A DNA stretch of 64,000 nucleotides from Motilibacter peucedani (GTDB lineage: Bacteria > Actinomycetota > Actinomycetes > Motilibacterales > Motilibacteraceae): positions 310,001 to 374,000 of the forward strand of contig NZ_RBWV01000013.1 of NCBI RefSeq assembly GCF_003634695.1, given 5' to 3'. The translations under genes were made by a program, and so were the position numbers. The notes beneath the pieces were generated by a model. It was not told where the DNA came from. It saw nothing but the letters and a program-made list of their open reading frames with translations, and ran no database searches. Shown piece after piece: positions 17,477-25,858 of this stretch (position 1 is the first letter of the stretch; every line of letters begins with the position of its first letter).

Positions 17477-19138
17477 GTGAACTCCCTCCGGCTCGACATG
17501 GGCTTCCTCGACTACGTCATCCTCGGGATCTACTTCCTGTGCGTGCTGGGGATCGGGTTCGCCGCTCGAAGGAGCATCAAGACGAGCCTGGACTTCCTGC
17601 TCTCCGGGCGCGCCCTGCCCGCGTGGGTGACGGGCCTCGCCTTCATCGCCGCGAACCTCGGCGCGACCGAGATCCTCGGCATGGCGGCCAACGGCGCGCA
17701 GTACGGTGTCGCGACCGTCCACTACTACTGGGTCGGGGCCATCCCGGCGATGGTCTTCCTCGGCATCGTGATGATGCCGTTCTACTACGGAGCCAAGGTC
17801 CGCAGCGTCCCGGAGTTCCTGCGGCTGCGCTTCAACGACTCGACGCACCTGCTCAACTCGATCATCTTCGCGCTCTCGGCCGTGCTGATCGCCGGCGTCA
17901 ACCTCTACGCGCTGGCCATCGTCATGCGGGCCATGCTCGGCTGGCAGCTGTGGTTCTCGATCGTCATCGCTGCGCTGTTCGTCCTCGCCTACATCACCCT
18001 CGGCGGCCTGTCGTCCGCGATCTACAACGAGGTGCTGCAGTTCTTCGTGATCCTCGCCGGCCTCATCCCCGTCGTCGTCCTCGGCCTGAAGGAGATGGGC
18101 GGCTGGGGCGGGCTCGAGGACCGCGTCCGCGGTGCGAAGGGCGGCGGCGACGCCCACCTGCACGCGTGGCAGGGCACTGGCGTCGGCCACGTCACCAACT
18201 CGATCGGCGCCAACTGGATCGGCATCGTCTTCGGCCTCGGGTTCGTCCTGTCCTTCGGCTACTGGACGACCAACTTCGCCGAGGTCCAGCGCGCGCTCTC
18301 GGCGCGCAACAGCAGCGCCGCACGGCGTACCCCGCTCATCGGCGCGTTCCCCAAGCTGTTCATCCCTGCGCTGACCGTCATCCCGGGGCTCATCGCCCTG
18401 GTCGTCGTCCCGAAGCTGGGCGACACCCCCGACGGCGGCTACAACAACGCCATCCCGTACCTCATCGAGCGCTACCTGCCCACCGGCATCCTGGGCGTCG
18501 CGGTCACCGGCCTGCTGGCCGCGTTCATGGCCGGCATGGCCGCCAACGTGTCGAGCTTCAACACCGTCTTCACCTACGACATCTGGCAGCAGTACGTCGC
18601 CAAGGACCGCGACGACGAGTACTACCTCAAGGTGGGGCGTGTCGTCACAGCGGTCGGCGTGCTCATCGGCATCGGCACCGCGTTCATCGCGTCAGGCTTC
18701 AGCAACATCATGAACTACCTGCAGGCGCTGTTCTCGGTCTTCAACTCGCCGCTGTTCGCGACCTTCATCATCGGCATGTTCTGGAAGCGGATGACCCCGA
18801 AGGCGGGCTTCGCCGGACTGCTCAGCGGCACGATCGCCGGCCTGTTCGTCTACCTCGGCTACAAGTTCTGGGGCATCTTCGACTTCAAGTCCGACCTCGA
18901 GGAGTCGTTCTACGGTGCGGGCAGCGCGTTCGTCGTCGACGCGGTCGTCTCCGTCGTCGTGAGCCTGGTGACCAAGCCCAAGCCGGCCGAGGAGCTGGTG
19001 GGCCTGACGTACGGCGCCGGCACCCGTGAGGCCGCGAGCGACCTCGTCGTGGGCGACCAGACGTGGTACCGCTCTCCGGTGGTCCTCGGTGCCGCAGCCC
19101 TCGTGCTCGCCGTCGCCCTCTACATCCCGTTCCTGTGA
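17477..19138 (+). CDS. Sodium:solute symporter (SSS family)
   Basis: A 553-residue membrane protein with about 13-14 hydrophobic helices. The start is uncertain: GTG 17477 (then NSLRLDMGFLDYVIL) fits the family best, with GTG 17459 and ATG 17498 as alternatives. SLDFLLSGRALPAWVTGLAFIAANLGATEILGM is the sodium-symporter signature region and GFGLGFVLSFGYWTTNFAEVQRALSA lies in the middle. The substrate is not evident; a sugar is common in this branch. A 99-residue membrane protein and an aldo/keto reductase follow on the same strand. The 103 bases before it (17374-17476) form the divergent promoter region with the PP2C gene. Confidence 0.88.
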   Translation: MNSLRLDMGFLDYVILGIYFLCVLGIGFAARRSIKTSLDFLLSGRALPAWVTGLAFIAANLGATEILGMAANGAQYGVATVHYYWVGAIPAMVFLGIVMMPFYYGAKVRSVPEFLRLRFNDSTHLLNSIIFALSAVLIAGVNLYALAIVMRAMLGWQLWFSIVIAALFVLAYITLGGLSSAIYNEVLQFFVILAGLIPVVVLGLKEMGGWGGLEDRVRGAKGGGDAHLHAWQGTGVGHVTNSIGANWIGIVFGLGFVLSFGYWTTNFAEVQRALSARNSSAARRTPLIGAFPKLFIPALTVIPGLIALVVVPKLGDTPDGGYNNAIPYLIERYLPTGILGVAVTGLLAAFMAGMAANVSSFNTVFTYDIWQQYVAKDRDDEYYLKVGRVVTAVGVLIGIGTAFIASGFSNIMNYLQALFSVFNSPLFATFIIGMFWKRMTPKAGFAGLLSGTIAGLFVYLGYKFWGIFDFKSDLEESFYGAGSAFVVDAVVSVVVSLVTKPKPAEELVGLTYGAGTREAASDLVVGDQTWYRSPVVLGAAALVLAVALYIPFL

Positions 19139-19190
19139 CAAGCCGCCCCGCCACCGCTCGCAGAACCCGCCGCACCACTTGGAGCTCCTG

Positions 19191-19490
19191 ATGCCTGAAG
19201 ACACCACGACGGACGAGTCGTCGGCCGAGGCCAGCACGGCCGCCCGGCTGTTCGACGTCCGACGGATCATCGGAGGCCTGTTCGTCGTCTACGGCGTGCT
19301 GGTCACCGCCGCCGGCATCTTCGACGGCGGTGGCGCCAAGAAGAAGGCGCAGGGCATCGACATCAACCTGTGGGCCGGCATCGCCATGCTCGTGGTCGGC
19401 GGGCTCTTCCTGCTGTGGATGACGCTGAGCCCCAACACCCCGCCCGCCGACGCCGACCCCGGCCAGGGCGAGAAGGGCAGTCGCGCGTGA
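19191..19490 (+). CDS. Small membrane protein paired with the SSS symporter
   Basis: A 99-residue protein starting at ATG 19191 after a GGAG site. It has an acidic N-terminus, two membrane segments (IGGLFVVYGVLVTAAGIF and NLWAGIAMLVVGGLFLLWMTL) joined by a GGGAKKKAQGIDIN loop, and a short Pro/Asp tail. I do not know a function. Its position 52 bases after the symporter and its 4-base GTGA overlap with the next gene argue for one operon and a helper role for the transporter; that role is inference. Confidence 0.75.
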   Translation: MPEDTTTDESSAEASTAARLFDVRRIIGGLFVVYGVLVTAAGIFDGGGAKKKAQGIDINLWAGIAMLVVGGLFLLWMTLSPNTPPADADPGQGEKGSRA

Positions 19491-20422
19491 CGACGCTGCC
19501 CGGAACCTCGGTCGAGCTCTCCGCACTCTGCCTGGGCGGCAACGTCTTCGGCTGGACGGCCGACGAGGCCGACTCCTTCGCCGTCCTCGACGCCTTCGCG
19601 GCGGCCGGCGGCACCTTCGTCGACACCGCCGACGCCTACAGCCACTGGGCGCCGGGGCACGTCGGCGGCGAGTCCGAGACGGTGATCGGGAACTGGCTGC
19701 GCTCGCGGGGCGGGCGCGACCGCGTCGTCGTCGCCACGAAGGTCGCCAAGCTGCCGAGCGCGCGGGGACTCTCGGCCGCGACCATCGCCCGCGCCGCCGA
19801 GGACTCGCTGCGGCGGCTGCAGACCGACTACATCGACCTCTACTACGCCCACGAGGACGACCCCTCGGTGCCGCTCGAGGAGACGCTCGGGGCGTTCGAC
19901 GCACTCGTACGCGCCGGCAAGGTCCGCGCGGTGGCCGCCTCGAACTTCTCGCCCGAGCGGCTGCGCGAGTCGCTGGAGGTCAGCCGGCGCGACGGGCTCA
20001 CGGCGTACGTCGCGACGCAGGACTGGTACAACCTGGTCCACCGCGAGGACTACGAGCGCGACATCGCGCCGGTGGCGGCCGAGCAGGGTCTCGCGAGCTT
20101 CCCGTTCTTCGGGCTGGCGGCCGGCTTCCTCACCGGCAAGTACCGCGCCGGCACCACGGTGGCGAGCGCGCGCCTCGACCGGGTGGCGGGCTACCTGGAC
20201 GACCCGCGTGCCCCGCGCCTGCTCTCCGTGCTCGACGAGCTGGCCGCCGCGCACTCGGTGGCGCCGGCCGCGGTCGCGCTGGCGTGGCTGCGCCAGCAGC
20301 CGACGGTCACGGCGCCCATCGCGAGCGCGCGGACGGTCGAGCAGCTCGAGGACATCCTGCCGGCGCTCGCGCTGGAGCTGGAGGCCGACGAGCTCGACGC
20401 GCTGCGGGCCGCCTGGGCCTGA
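19487..20422 (+). CDS. Aldo/keto reductase
   Basis: A 311-residue NADPH-dependent oxidoreductase with the (beta/alpha)8 fold. Catalytic tetrad candidates are visible: Asp and Tyr in FVDTADAYS, Lys in VVATKVAK and His in YYAHEDD. The C-terminal cofactor loop is APIASARTVEQLEDI. GTG 19487 overlaps the preceding stop (GTGA), indicating translational coupling with the small membrane protein. It probably reduces or oxidises a carbonyl in the compound imported by the upstream symporter, but no substrate can be named. Confidence 0.88.
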   Translation: MTTLPGTSVELSALCLGGNVFGWTADEADSFAVLDAFAAAGGTFVDTADAYSHWAPGHVGGESETVIGNWLRSRGGRDRVVVATKVAKLPSARGLSAATIARAAEDSLRRLQTDYIDLYYAHEDDPSVPLEETLGAFDALVRAGKVRAVAASNFSPERLRESLEVSRRDGLTAYVATQDWYNLVHREDYERDIAPVAAEQGLASFPFFGLAAGFLTGKYRAGTTVASARLDRVAGYLDDPRAPRLLSVLDELAAAHSVAPAAVALAWLRQQPTVTAPIASARTVEQLEDILPALALELEADELDALRAAWA

Positions 20423-20453
20423 GCGCGCCGAGCTCGTCGGTGCCGGTCGACGG

Positions 20454-21077
20454 CTATGCCACCGCGGGCTCGCCCCAGCTGCCGGCGAAGGCGATCTCCT
20501 GCAGCGGGAAGCGGTCGCGCGGGGCGAGCTCGCGGGCGCGCAGGTGCTCGGGGAGGTCGTCGGGGTCGCCGAGCAGCCCGACGGCCAGCACGATCATCGG
20601 CGCCCAGCCGGCCGGCACCTCGAAGCGCTGCGCCAGGGCGGCCGCGTCGAAGCCGGCCATCTGGTGCACGTGCAGCCCGAGGGCGTGGGCCTGCACGGTG
20701 AGCTGCGCGACGGAGAGCCCGAGCTCGAAGGGCGCGTGCGGCACCGGCTCGCCGGCGTCGTCGAGCGAGCGGGCGAGCCCGACGACCAGGGCGGAGGAGC
20801 GGCCGGCCCAGAGCTGGTTGCCCGGCGCCAGGGTGTCGAAGACGGTGGCGAAGGTGTCGTCGCCGCGGCGGCCCACGAGGTAGCGCCACGGCTGCCGGTT
20901 CACCGCGCTCGGCGCCCAGCGGGCGGCCTCGAGCAGGCTGCGCAAGGCGGCCTCGTCGACCTCGTGGGCGGGGTCGAAGGCGCGCGGGCTGCGGCGCTCG
21001 GCGAGCAGCGGGTGGAGCAGCGGGTCGGTGTCGGTGCTGGCGGTGCGGACGTCGCTGGGCAGGTCGTGCACGGTCAT
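20454..21077 (-). CDS. Nitroreductase family protein
   Basis: A 207-residue flavoprotein-like sequence. The FMN-binding start RRSPRAFDP, the LLEAARWAPSAVNRQPWRYLV segment and a late APMIVLAVGLLGDPDDLP place it in the nitroreductase family, which reduces quinones, nitro groups or flavins with NAD(P)H. ATG 21077 is chosen; a TTG 42 bases upstream is possible but overlaps an operator-like dyad. It is divergent from the pirin gene, and both seem to share two GTTGAAC-type dyads, suggesting a common repressor and a stress response. Confidence 0.85.
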   Translation of the reverse strand: MTVHDLPSDVRTASTDTDPLLHPLLAERRSPRAFDPAHEVDEAALRSLLEAARWAPSAVNRQPWRYLVGRRGDDTFATVFDTLAPGNQLWAGRSSALVVGLARSLDDAGEPVPHAPFELGLSVAQLTVQAHALGLHVHQMAGFDAAALAQRFEVPAGWAPMIVLAVGLLGDPDDLPEHLRARELAPRDRFPLQEIAFAGSWGEPAVA

Positions 21078-21103
21078 GGGGTGGCTCTCGCTCCGTTCGG
21101 ACA

Positions 21104-21117
21104 GTTGAACCCTCAAC
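21104..21117. promoter_or_regulatory. Operator-like dyad 1 (nitroreductase/pirin)
   Basis: GTTGAACCCTCAAC is an interrupted palindrome (GTTGA/TCAAC) 27 bases before the nitroreductase ATG. It shares the GTTGAAC...CAAC frame with the dyad at 21176, as expected for two sites of one dimeric (MarR/HxlR-like) repressor. The regulator is not adjacent. Confidence 0.55.
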
Positions 21118-21175
21118 AAGATGAGGCACTGCTGGTGTTCCCCGGGAGGTGCGGAAGCATGCGACCGGGTCTACT

Positions 21176-21189
21176 GTTGAACGTACAAC
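21176..21189. promoter_or_regulatory. Operator-like dyad 2 (nitroreductase/pirin)
   Basis: GTTGAACGTACAAC, with GTTG/CAAC arms around an AACGTA centre, lies 31 bases before the pirin GTG start. It closely resembles the dyad at 21104 in sequence and length. Centre-to-centre spacing is 72 bases, one site near each divergent start. Confidence 0.55.
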
Positions 21190-21220
21190 CAGTTCTTCCG
21201 TCGCGCCCCTTGGAGCACCC

Positions 21221-22192
21221 GTGCCCGCCGTCACAGCAGACCCGCTGACCCTCCCGCGCCTCGAGGCCCCGGGCGCCGGCTCCCGCGAGCGTGCAGTCCG
21301 CTCGGTCACGACCGCGCCGCAGGGCTACGAGGGGGAGGGGTTCCCCGTCCGGCGCGCCTTCGCGGGCGTCGACCTGCGCGACCTCGACCCGTTCATCCAC
21401 ATGGACCAGATGGGCGAGGTGGAGTACGCGCCCTACGAGCCCAAGGGCACGCCCTGGCACCCGCACCGCGGGTTCGAGACGGTCACCTACATCCTCGACG
21501 GCACGTTCCTGCACCAGGACTCGCACGGCGGCGGCGGCGTGATCAGCGACGGCGCGACGCAGTGGATGACGGCCGGCGGCGGCATCCTGCACATCGAGAC
21601 CCCGCCCGAGGAGCTGGTCGTCAAGGGCGGGCTCTTCCACGGCGTCCAGCTCTGGGTCAACCTGCCGGCCAAGGACAAGATGCGCCCGCCGGCCTACCAG
21701 AACCTCGAGGGTGGCCAGGTGGCGCTCACCGCCACCCCTGACGGCGGGGCGCTGGTCCGGGTGATCGCCGGCGAGGTGGCCGGCGTGCGCGGCCCCGGCT
21801 CCACGCACACGCCCATCGCGGTCGTCCATGCCACCGTCGTGCCCGGCGCCGAGCTGGCGCTGCCGTGGCCGACCGGGTTCAACGGTCTGGTCTACGTGCT
21901 CGCGGGCGACGGCACGGTGGGCAGCGGCGGCCAGCCGCTGCGTACCGGTCAGCTCGCGCTGCTCGGCGAGGGCGACTTCTTGCGCGTGCGCGCCGACCGC
22001 GTGCAGGACTCCCGCCACCCGGCGCTCGAGGTGCTGCTGCTCGGCGGCGCGCCCATCCGCGAGCCGATCGCGACCTACGGCCCGTTCGTCATGAACACCC
22101 GCGCCGAGCTCGCCCAGGCGGTCGAGGACTACCAGAAGGGCCGGCTCGGGGTCATCCCCGCCGACGCGCTGATGCCCCACACCGGGCGCTGA
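21221..22192 (+). CDS. Pirin family protein (cupin)
   Basis: A 323-residue double-cupin protein. GTG 21221 is chosen because GGAG lies 5 bases before it. Metal-binding motifs include PHRGFETVTYILDG in the first cupin and QWMTAGGGILHIETP soon after. The C-terminal tail FVMNTRAELAQAVEDYQKGRLG is a standard pirin ending. Pirins bind iron; some are quercetin dioxygenases and others act as redox-sensitive co-regulators. The divergent nitroreductase and the shared operator-like dyads point to a quinone or redox stress role, which is inference. Confidence 0.9.
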   Translation: MPAVTADPLTLPRLEAPGAGSRERAVRSVTTAPQGYEGEGFPVRRAFAGVDLRDLDPFIHMDQMGEVEYAPYEPKGTPWHPHRGFETVTYILDGTFLHQDSHGGGGVISDGATQWMTAGGGILHIETPPEELVVKGGLFHGVQLWVNLPAKDKMRPPAYQNLEGGQVALTATPDGGALVRVIAGEVAGVRGPGSTHTPIAVVHATVVPGAELALPWPTGFNGLVYVLAGDGTVGSGGQPLRTGQLALLGEGDFLRVRADRVQDSRHPALEVLLLGGAPIREPIATYGPFVMNTRAELAQAVEDYQKGRLGVIPADALMPHTGR

Positions 22193-22347
22193 TCTGCGCG
22201 TTCGGGCGACAGGACGGCATATGTGCTCGCTCAGGGCACCCCTGACGTGGCACCCTGATCAAGCACGAGCCTGTTCTCCTCCCTCGCGGTGAGGCGGATC
22301 CTCCGGCGGGAGGATGACGCCGGAGGCGCAGCCAGGAGATCGTCGGC

Positions 22348-23130
22348 GTGGACACGGAGTCCGCGTCGGACCTGGCGGAGGGAGCGGCGGTGGAGGCAGT
22401 AGCCGGAGCGGTGAAGGCGGTCGGCCGCCGGGTGCCCGCCGGCGCCCGCGAGATCGCCATCGTCGCCGTGCTGCTGCTCGCCTACAAGCTGGGCCGCCTG
22501 ATCAGCGCCGACGAGACCGCCCGTGCGTTCTCCAACGCTCAGGCCGTCCTCTCGCTCGAGCACGTGTTGCGCCTGCCGAGGGAGGCGTGGACGCAGAGCG
22601 TCGCCTACGACGTGCCCTCGCTCGTCGACCTGGCCAACCGCTACTACGCCTACGTCCACTTCCCGGCAGCGACGCTCATGCTGCTGGTGCTCTGGTTCCG
22701 CGCCCGCCACCACTACGCGTGGGTGCGCCGGGTCATGGCGCTGCTGACCCTGACCGCGCTGGTCCTGCACGTCGTGCTGCCGCTGGCGCCGCCGCGGATG
22801 ATGCCGGGGTTCATCGACACGGCAGCCGCCTCGGACGAGTCGGTCTACTCCGGCGTCGGCGGGATGCTCGCCAACCAGTACGCCGCGATGCCCTCGCTGC
22901 ACGTCGGCTGGGCGCTGGTGGTCGCGGCCGCCGTCGTCGTGAGCCTGCGCAGCCGCTGGCGCTGGCTCGCCGTGCTCCACCCGGCGGTCACGGTCGCGGT
23001 GGTCGTGGTCACCGCCAACCACTACTGGCTCGACGCGATCGTCGCGGGCGCCCTGTTCGTCATCAGCCTGACCCTGGTGGGCCCGCGCGGTGCGCTGGTG
23101 CCCCGGCGCGCCTACGCCGTGGCGGCCTGA
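22348..23130 (+). CDS. PAP2-superfamily membrane protein (inositolphosphotransferase/phosphatase-like)
   Basis: A 260-residue protein with about six membrane helices, starting at GTG 22348 after AGGAG. MPSLHVGW and HYWLDAIVAG are the PAP2 active-site motifs (His and Ser in the first; His and Asp in the second). The first motif, in the conventional KxxxxxxRP position, is only weakly kept (PLAPPRMMPGF). This form resembles the actinobacterial subgroup annotated as inositol phosphotransferases. The substrate is probably a lipid phosphate at the membrane. The gap before it (22193-22347) holds a small GGAGGAT hairpin at 22298-22315 but no gene. Confidence 0.8.
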   Translation: MDTESASDLAEGAAVEAVAGAVKAVGRRVPAGAREIAIVAVLLLAYKLGRLISADETARAFSNAQAVLSLEHVLRLPREAWTQSVAYDVPSLVDLANRYYAYVHFPAATLMLLVLWFRARHHYAWVRRVMALLTLTALVLHVVLPLAPPRMMPGFIDTAAASDESVYSGVGGMLANQYAAMPSLHVGWALVVAAAVVVSLRSRWRWLAVLHPAVTVAVVVVTANHYWLDAIVAGALFVISLTLVGPRGALVPRRAYAVAA

Positions 23131-23131
23131 G

Positions 23132-23350
23132 GTGACCACGCTGCCGCCCGAGACGCTGCCGGTGGAGCCGGGCGGGCTGCCGGTCGAGCCGCCGCCGCTG
23201 GACCCCACCGAACCGGTGCCCGACGACCCCGGTCCGCTGCTCCCCGACGACCCGGGCGAGCTGCCGCCCCCGCCCCTCGAGCCCTCGCCCGACCCCGGCG
23301 CGCTCCCGCCGCCGCCGCCGCCCGCACCCCCGAGCCTGCCGCCGGGGTGA
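23132..23350 (+). CDS. Short proline-rich open reading frame
   Basis: A 72-codon frame made almost wholly of Pro, Glu, Asp, Leu and Gly, with repeated PVEP, PDDPG and PPPP blocks and no cysteine, lysine or aromatic residue. GTG 23132 starts one base after the PAP2 stop, and its TGA overlaps the next GTG (GTGA at 23347-23350). The spacing fits a translated small gene in the operon. The composition could equally be a GC-rich spacer, so it is listed as doubtful. No function can be proposed. Confidence 0.4.
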   Translation: MTTLPPETLPVEPGGLPVEPPPLDPTEPVPDDPGPLLPDDPGELPPPPLEPSPDPGALPPPPPPAPPSLPPG

Positions 23351-25761
23351 CCGGCACCCGTCCGCGCGACGACGGGGGCGGTAGCGTGGCGCAGGTGACT
23401 CTGCCCTGGGGGTCACCGGAGCTCCTGTCGGTGGTGCTTGACGCGGTCCCGGTGGCGACGGTCGTGCTCGACGCCGACGCGGGCATCGTGGCGTGCAACG
23501 GGCTGGCCGAGCAGCTGCTCCGGCTGCCGCCGGCCTGGCAGGGCCGCAGCATCCTGGCCGACCAGGACGCCGAGCTCGTAAGCGAGGTCGCCCGCCTGCT
23601 CGGCGGCGAGCCGGTCGCCCGCGAGACGCGCGTGCGCCTCGGTGACGGCTCGTGGCGCTCGCTGTCGTGGAAGGGCACGCCCCTGACCGACGGCGAGGGC
23701 GGGCCGCTCGGAGCGGTCGCGGTGATCGAGGACACCTCGCGCCGTCAGGCCGCCCGGCGCGACACCGCCCTGCTCGACGCGCTGTTCCGCGAGGCGCCCG
23801 TGGGGCTGGCGGTCTACGACCAGGCCGGGCACTACACCCGCGTCAACCGCGCGCTCGAGGCGATGGACGGGCTCAGCGACTCCGAGCACCGCGGCCACCG
23901 CAGCGCCGAGCTGCTGCCCGGCCTGCGCAGCGACGTCGACCGCGTGGTCGCTCGGGTCTTCGAGACCGGCGAGCCGGCTCCCGACATCGAGGTCCGCGGC
24001 ACGACGCCCGCGGCGGAGGCGCAGCGTACGTGGCTGCACTCGTTCTTCCGCCTCGAGCACGGCGGGCAGCCCGTGGGCGTCGGCGCCGTCGTCCGCGACG
24101 TCACCGACCAGCGGCAGGCCGAGCTCGACCGGGCGTCCGCCGCCCAGCGGCTCGCCTTCATCGGCGAGGCCGGCGAGAAGCTGGCGAGCACCCTCGAGCC
24201 GGACGCGGTGCTCGACCTGCTCTGCCGGCTCGCCGTGCCGGCGCTCGCCGACCACGTCATGGTCGACGTCGTCGACGACACCGGGCGGCTGCGCCGGCGC
24301 GCGGCGCGGCACGCAGGCACGCCGCGCTTCGGGCACGTGGTGCCGCGCACCGTGGGAGAGCCGGCCGACTACCCGGCGGGCCACCCGGCCCGGCGCGCGG
24401 TCGAGCAGGGCCAGGCGCTGCTGGTGCGCGACGCCGAGCCCGACAGCGCGACGTTCCCCCACGTACCCGGCCTGCGCAGCGTGCTCGTGCTGCCGATGAG
24501 CGTCGGCGGCCAGGTCATCGGCGTGAGCACGCTGCTGTTCGCGGGCAGCGGGCGGACCTACGGCGACGCCGAGGCGGCGCTCGCGCGCGACCTCGTCAGC
24601 CGCGCCGCGGTGGCGATGGCCAACGCGCTGTCCTACGAGCAGCAGCGCTCGGCGGCAGTGGCGCTCCAGCGCAGCCTGCTGCCCGAGGGGCTCGGCGACG
24701 TCGAGGGGCTGCAGGTCGCGTGGCGCTACCTGCCGGGCGCGAAGGGCACCAAGGTCGGCGGCGACTGGGCCGACGTCTTCCCGCTGCCGAGCGGGCGCAC
24801 CGCGATCGTCGTCGGCGACGTCATGGGCCGGGGGTTGCGTGCCGCCGCCGTCATGGGGCAGGTGCGCACGGCCGTACGCGTGCTGGCCTACCAGGACCCG
24901 CCGCCCTCCGAGGTGCTGCGCTCGCTCGACCTCGCGGTCTCGGGGCTGGCCGACGGGCAGCTCGTGACCTGCGTCTACGCGGTCTTCGACCCGGCGCGCG
25001 AGGTGCTGACCGTGGCGAGCGCCGGGCACGTGCCGCCGGTGATGGTCGGGCCCGACGGCAAGGCGCGCGTGCTCTCCGTCGACGGCGGACTGCCGGTCGG
25101 GGTGCCGCTGGGCGTGCGGGCCGACCTCGGCTACGAGGAGGTCGAGATCGCCATGCCGCACGGCAGCGGTCTCGCGCTCTACACCGACGGGCTGGTCGAG
25201 GCGCCCGGGCGCGACGTGGACGCCGGCATCGCCGGGCTCGTCGACGCGCTCGAGACCCACTCGTGGGACGACCTGGAGAAGCTCTGCGACCTCGCGGTGG
25301 CCGCGGGCGTCCCGCACGCGCCGGGCCACCCCGACGACGTGGCGCTGCTGCTGGTCCGCGCCGCGAGCGACGCGGCCGGGCACGTCATGACGGTGGACCT
25401 GCCGCCCGACCCGGCCGCCGTCAGCCCGGCGCGGGCGCTGTTCGTGTCGGCGCTGGAGCGGTGGGGACTGGCCGGCGACCCGGTCGCCCTGGCCGGCCAG
25501 CTGCTGGTGAGCGAGGTCGTCACCAACGCGATCCGCTACGCCCGCGGCGACGTCGGGCTGCTGGTCCGGCGGGCCGAGCGGGCCGTGCACGTCGAGGTCC
25601 GCGACCACGACACCCGGCTGCCCCGGCTGCGCCACGCGACGCTCGACGACGAGGGCGGCCGCGGCCTCGCCCTCGTGCAGGCCCTCTCCCGCGACTGGGG
25701 CGCCCGCCCCCTCCCCGACGGCAAGGTCGTCTGGTTCACGCTGGACGCTCCCGGACGCTGA
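23347..25761 (+). CDS. PAS-PAS-GAF-PP2C phosphatase with C-terminal histidine-kinase-like ATPase
   Basis: An 804-residue signalling protein. Order: PAS (about 15-130), second PAS (about 135-260; AVYDQAGHYTRVNRALEAM), GAF (about 265-435), SpoIIE-type PP2C (about 450-665; GGDWAD, GDVMGRG, YTDGLVE, HPDDVAL) and an ATPase domain (about 680-804; SEVVTNAIRYA, GGRGLALVQALSRDWG). It likely senses a ligand or light/redox cue and acts on a sigma-factor partner-switching module. The start is uncertain: GTG 23347 overlaps the previous stop, while GTG 23386 and 23395 are in-frame alternatives closer to the first PAS. A paralogous architecture is at 15355-17373. Confidence 0.88.
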   Translation: MTGTRPRDDGGGSVAQVTLPWGSPELLSVVLDAVPVATVVLDADAGIVACNGLAEQLLRLPPAWQGRSILADQDAELVSEVARLLGGEPVARETRVRLGDGSWRSLSWKGTPLTDGEGGPLGAVAVIEDTSRRQAARRDTALLDALFREAPVGLAVYDQAGHYTRVNRALEAMDGLSDSEHRGHRSAELLPGLRSDVDRVVARVFETGEPAPDIEVRGTTPAAEAQRTWLHSFFRLEHGGQPVGVGAVVRDVTDQRQAELDRASAAQRLAFIGEAGEKLASTLEPDAVLDLLCRLAVPALADHVMVDVVDDTGRLRRRAARHAGTPRFGHVVPRTVGEPADYPAGHPARRAVEQGQALLVRDAEPDSATFPHVPGLRSVLVLPMSVGGQVIGVSTLLFAGSGRTYGDAEAALARDLVSRAAVAMANALSYEQQRSAAVALQRSLLPEGLGDVEGLQVAWRYLPGAKGTKVGGDWADVFPLPSGRTAIVVGDVMGRGLRAAAVMGQVRTAVRVLAYQDPPPSEVLRSLDLAVSGLADGQLVTCVYAVFDPAREVLTVASAGHVPPVMVGPDGKARVLSVDGGLPVGVPLGVRADLGYEEVEIAMPHGSGLALYTDGLVEAPGRDVDAGIAGLVDALETHSWDDLEKLCDLAVAAGVPHAPGHPDDVALLLVRAASDAAGHVMTVDLPPDPAAVSPARALFVSALERWGLAGDPVALAGQLLVSEVVTNAIRYARGDVGLLVRRAERAVHVEVRDHDTRLPRLRHATLDDEGGRGLALVQALSRDWGARPLPDGKVVWFTLDAPGR

Positions 25762-25765
25762 CGCC

Positions 25766-25858
25766 GATGTTGATCGGCTAGGCCGATCAAACTCGTGCCA
25801 GGCCGAGCAACTTGCATGGGTCTCGCACGAGGTTGATCGGCTAGGGCGATCAACGTCG
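25766..25858. repeat. Dispersed copy of the 9.7-kb palindromic repeat, inverted
   Basis: Read on the minus strand, this 93-base stretch matches the first part of the 178-bp unit at 9718, with its closest partner being the third, decayed copy near 10074-10140. It contains TTGATCGGC-TAG-GCCGATCAA (perfect 9-bp arms), CTCGTGC paired with GCACGAG, and GTTGATCG/CGATCAAC. It fills the gap between two convergent genes, starting 5 bases after the PP2C stop. The TGA of the minus-strand gene (25850-25852) lies inside it. Confidence 0.88.

Noticed and set aside
13843-19029. Very long plus-strand open frame across the permease, PP2C and symporter genes
   Set aside because: Same explanation: it runs antisense or out of frame to three genes with clear family motifs.
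22298-22315. Hairpin ATCCTCC-GGCG-GGAGGAT as terminator or riboswitch
   Set aside because: Only a 7-bp stem with no T-run; could occlude or mimic a ribosome-binding site, but evidence is too thin.
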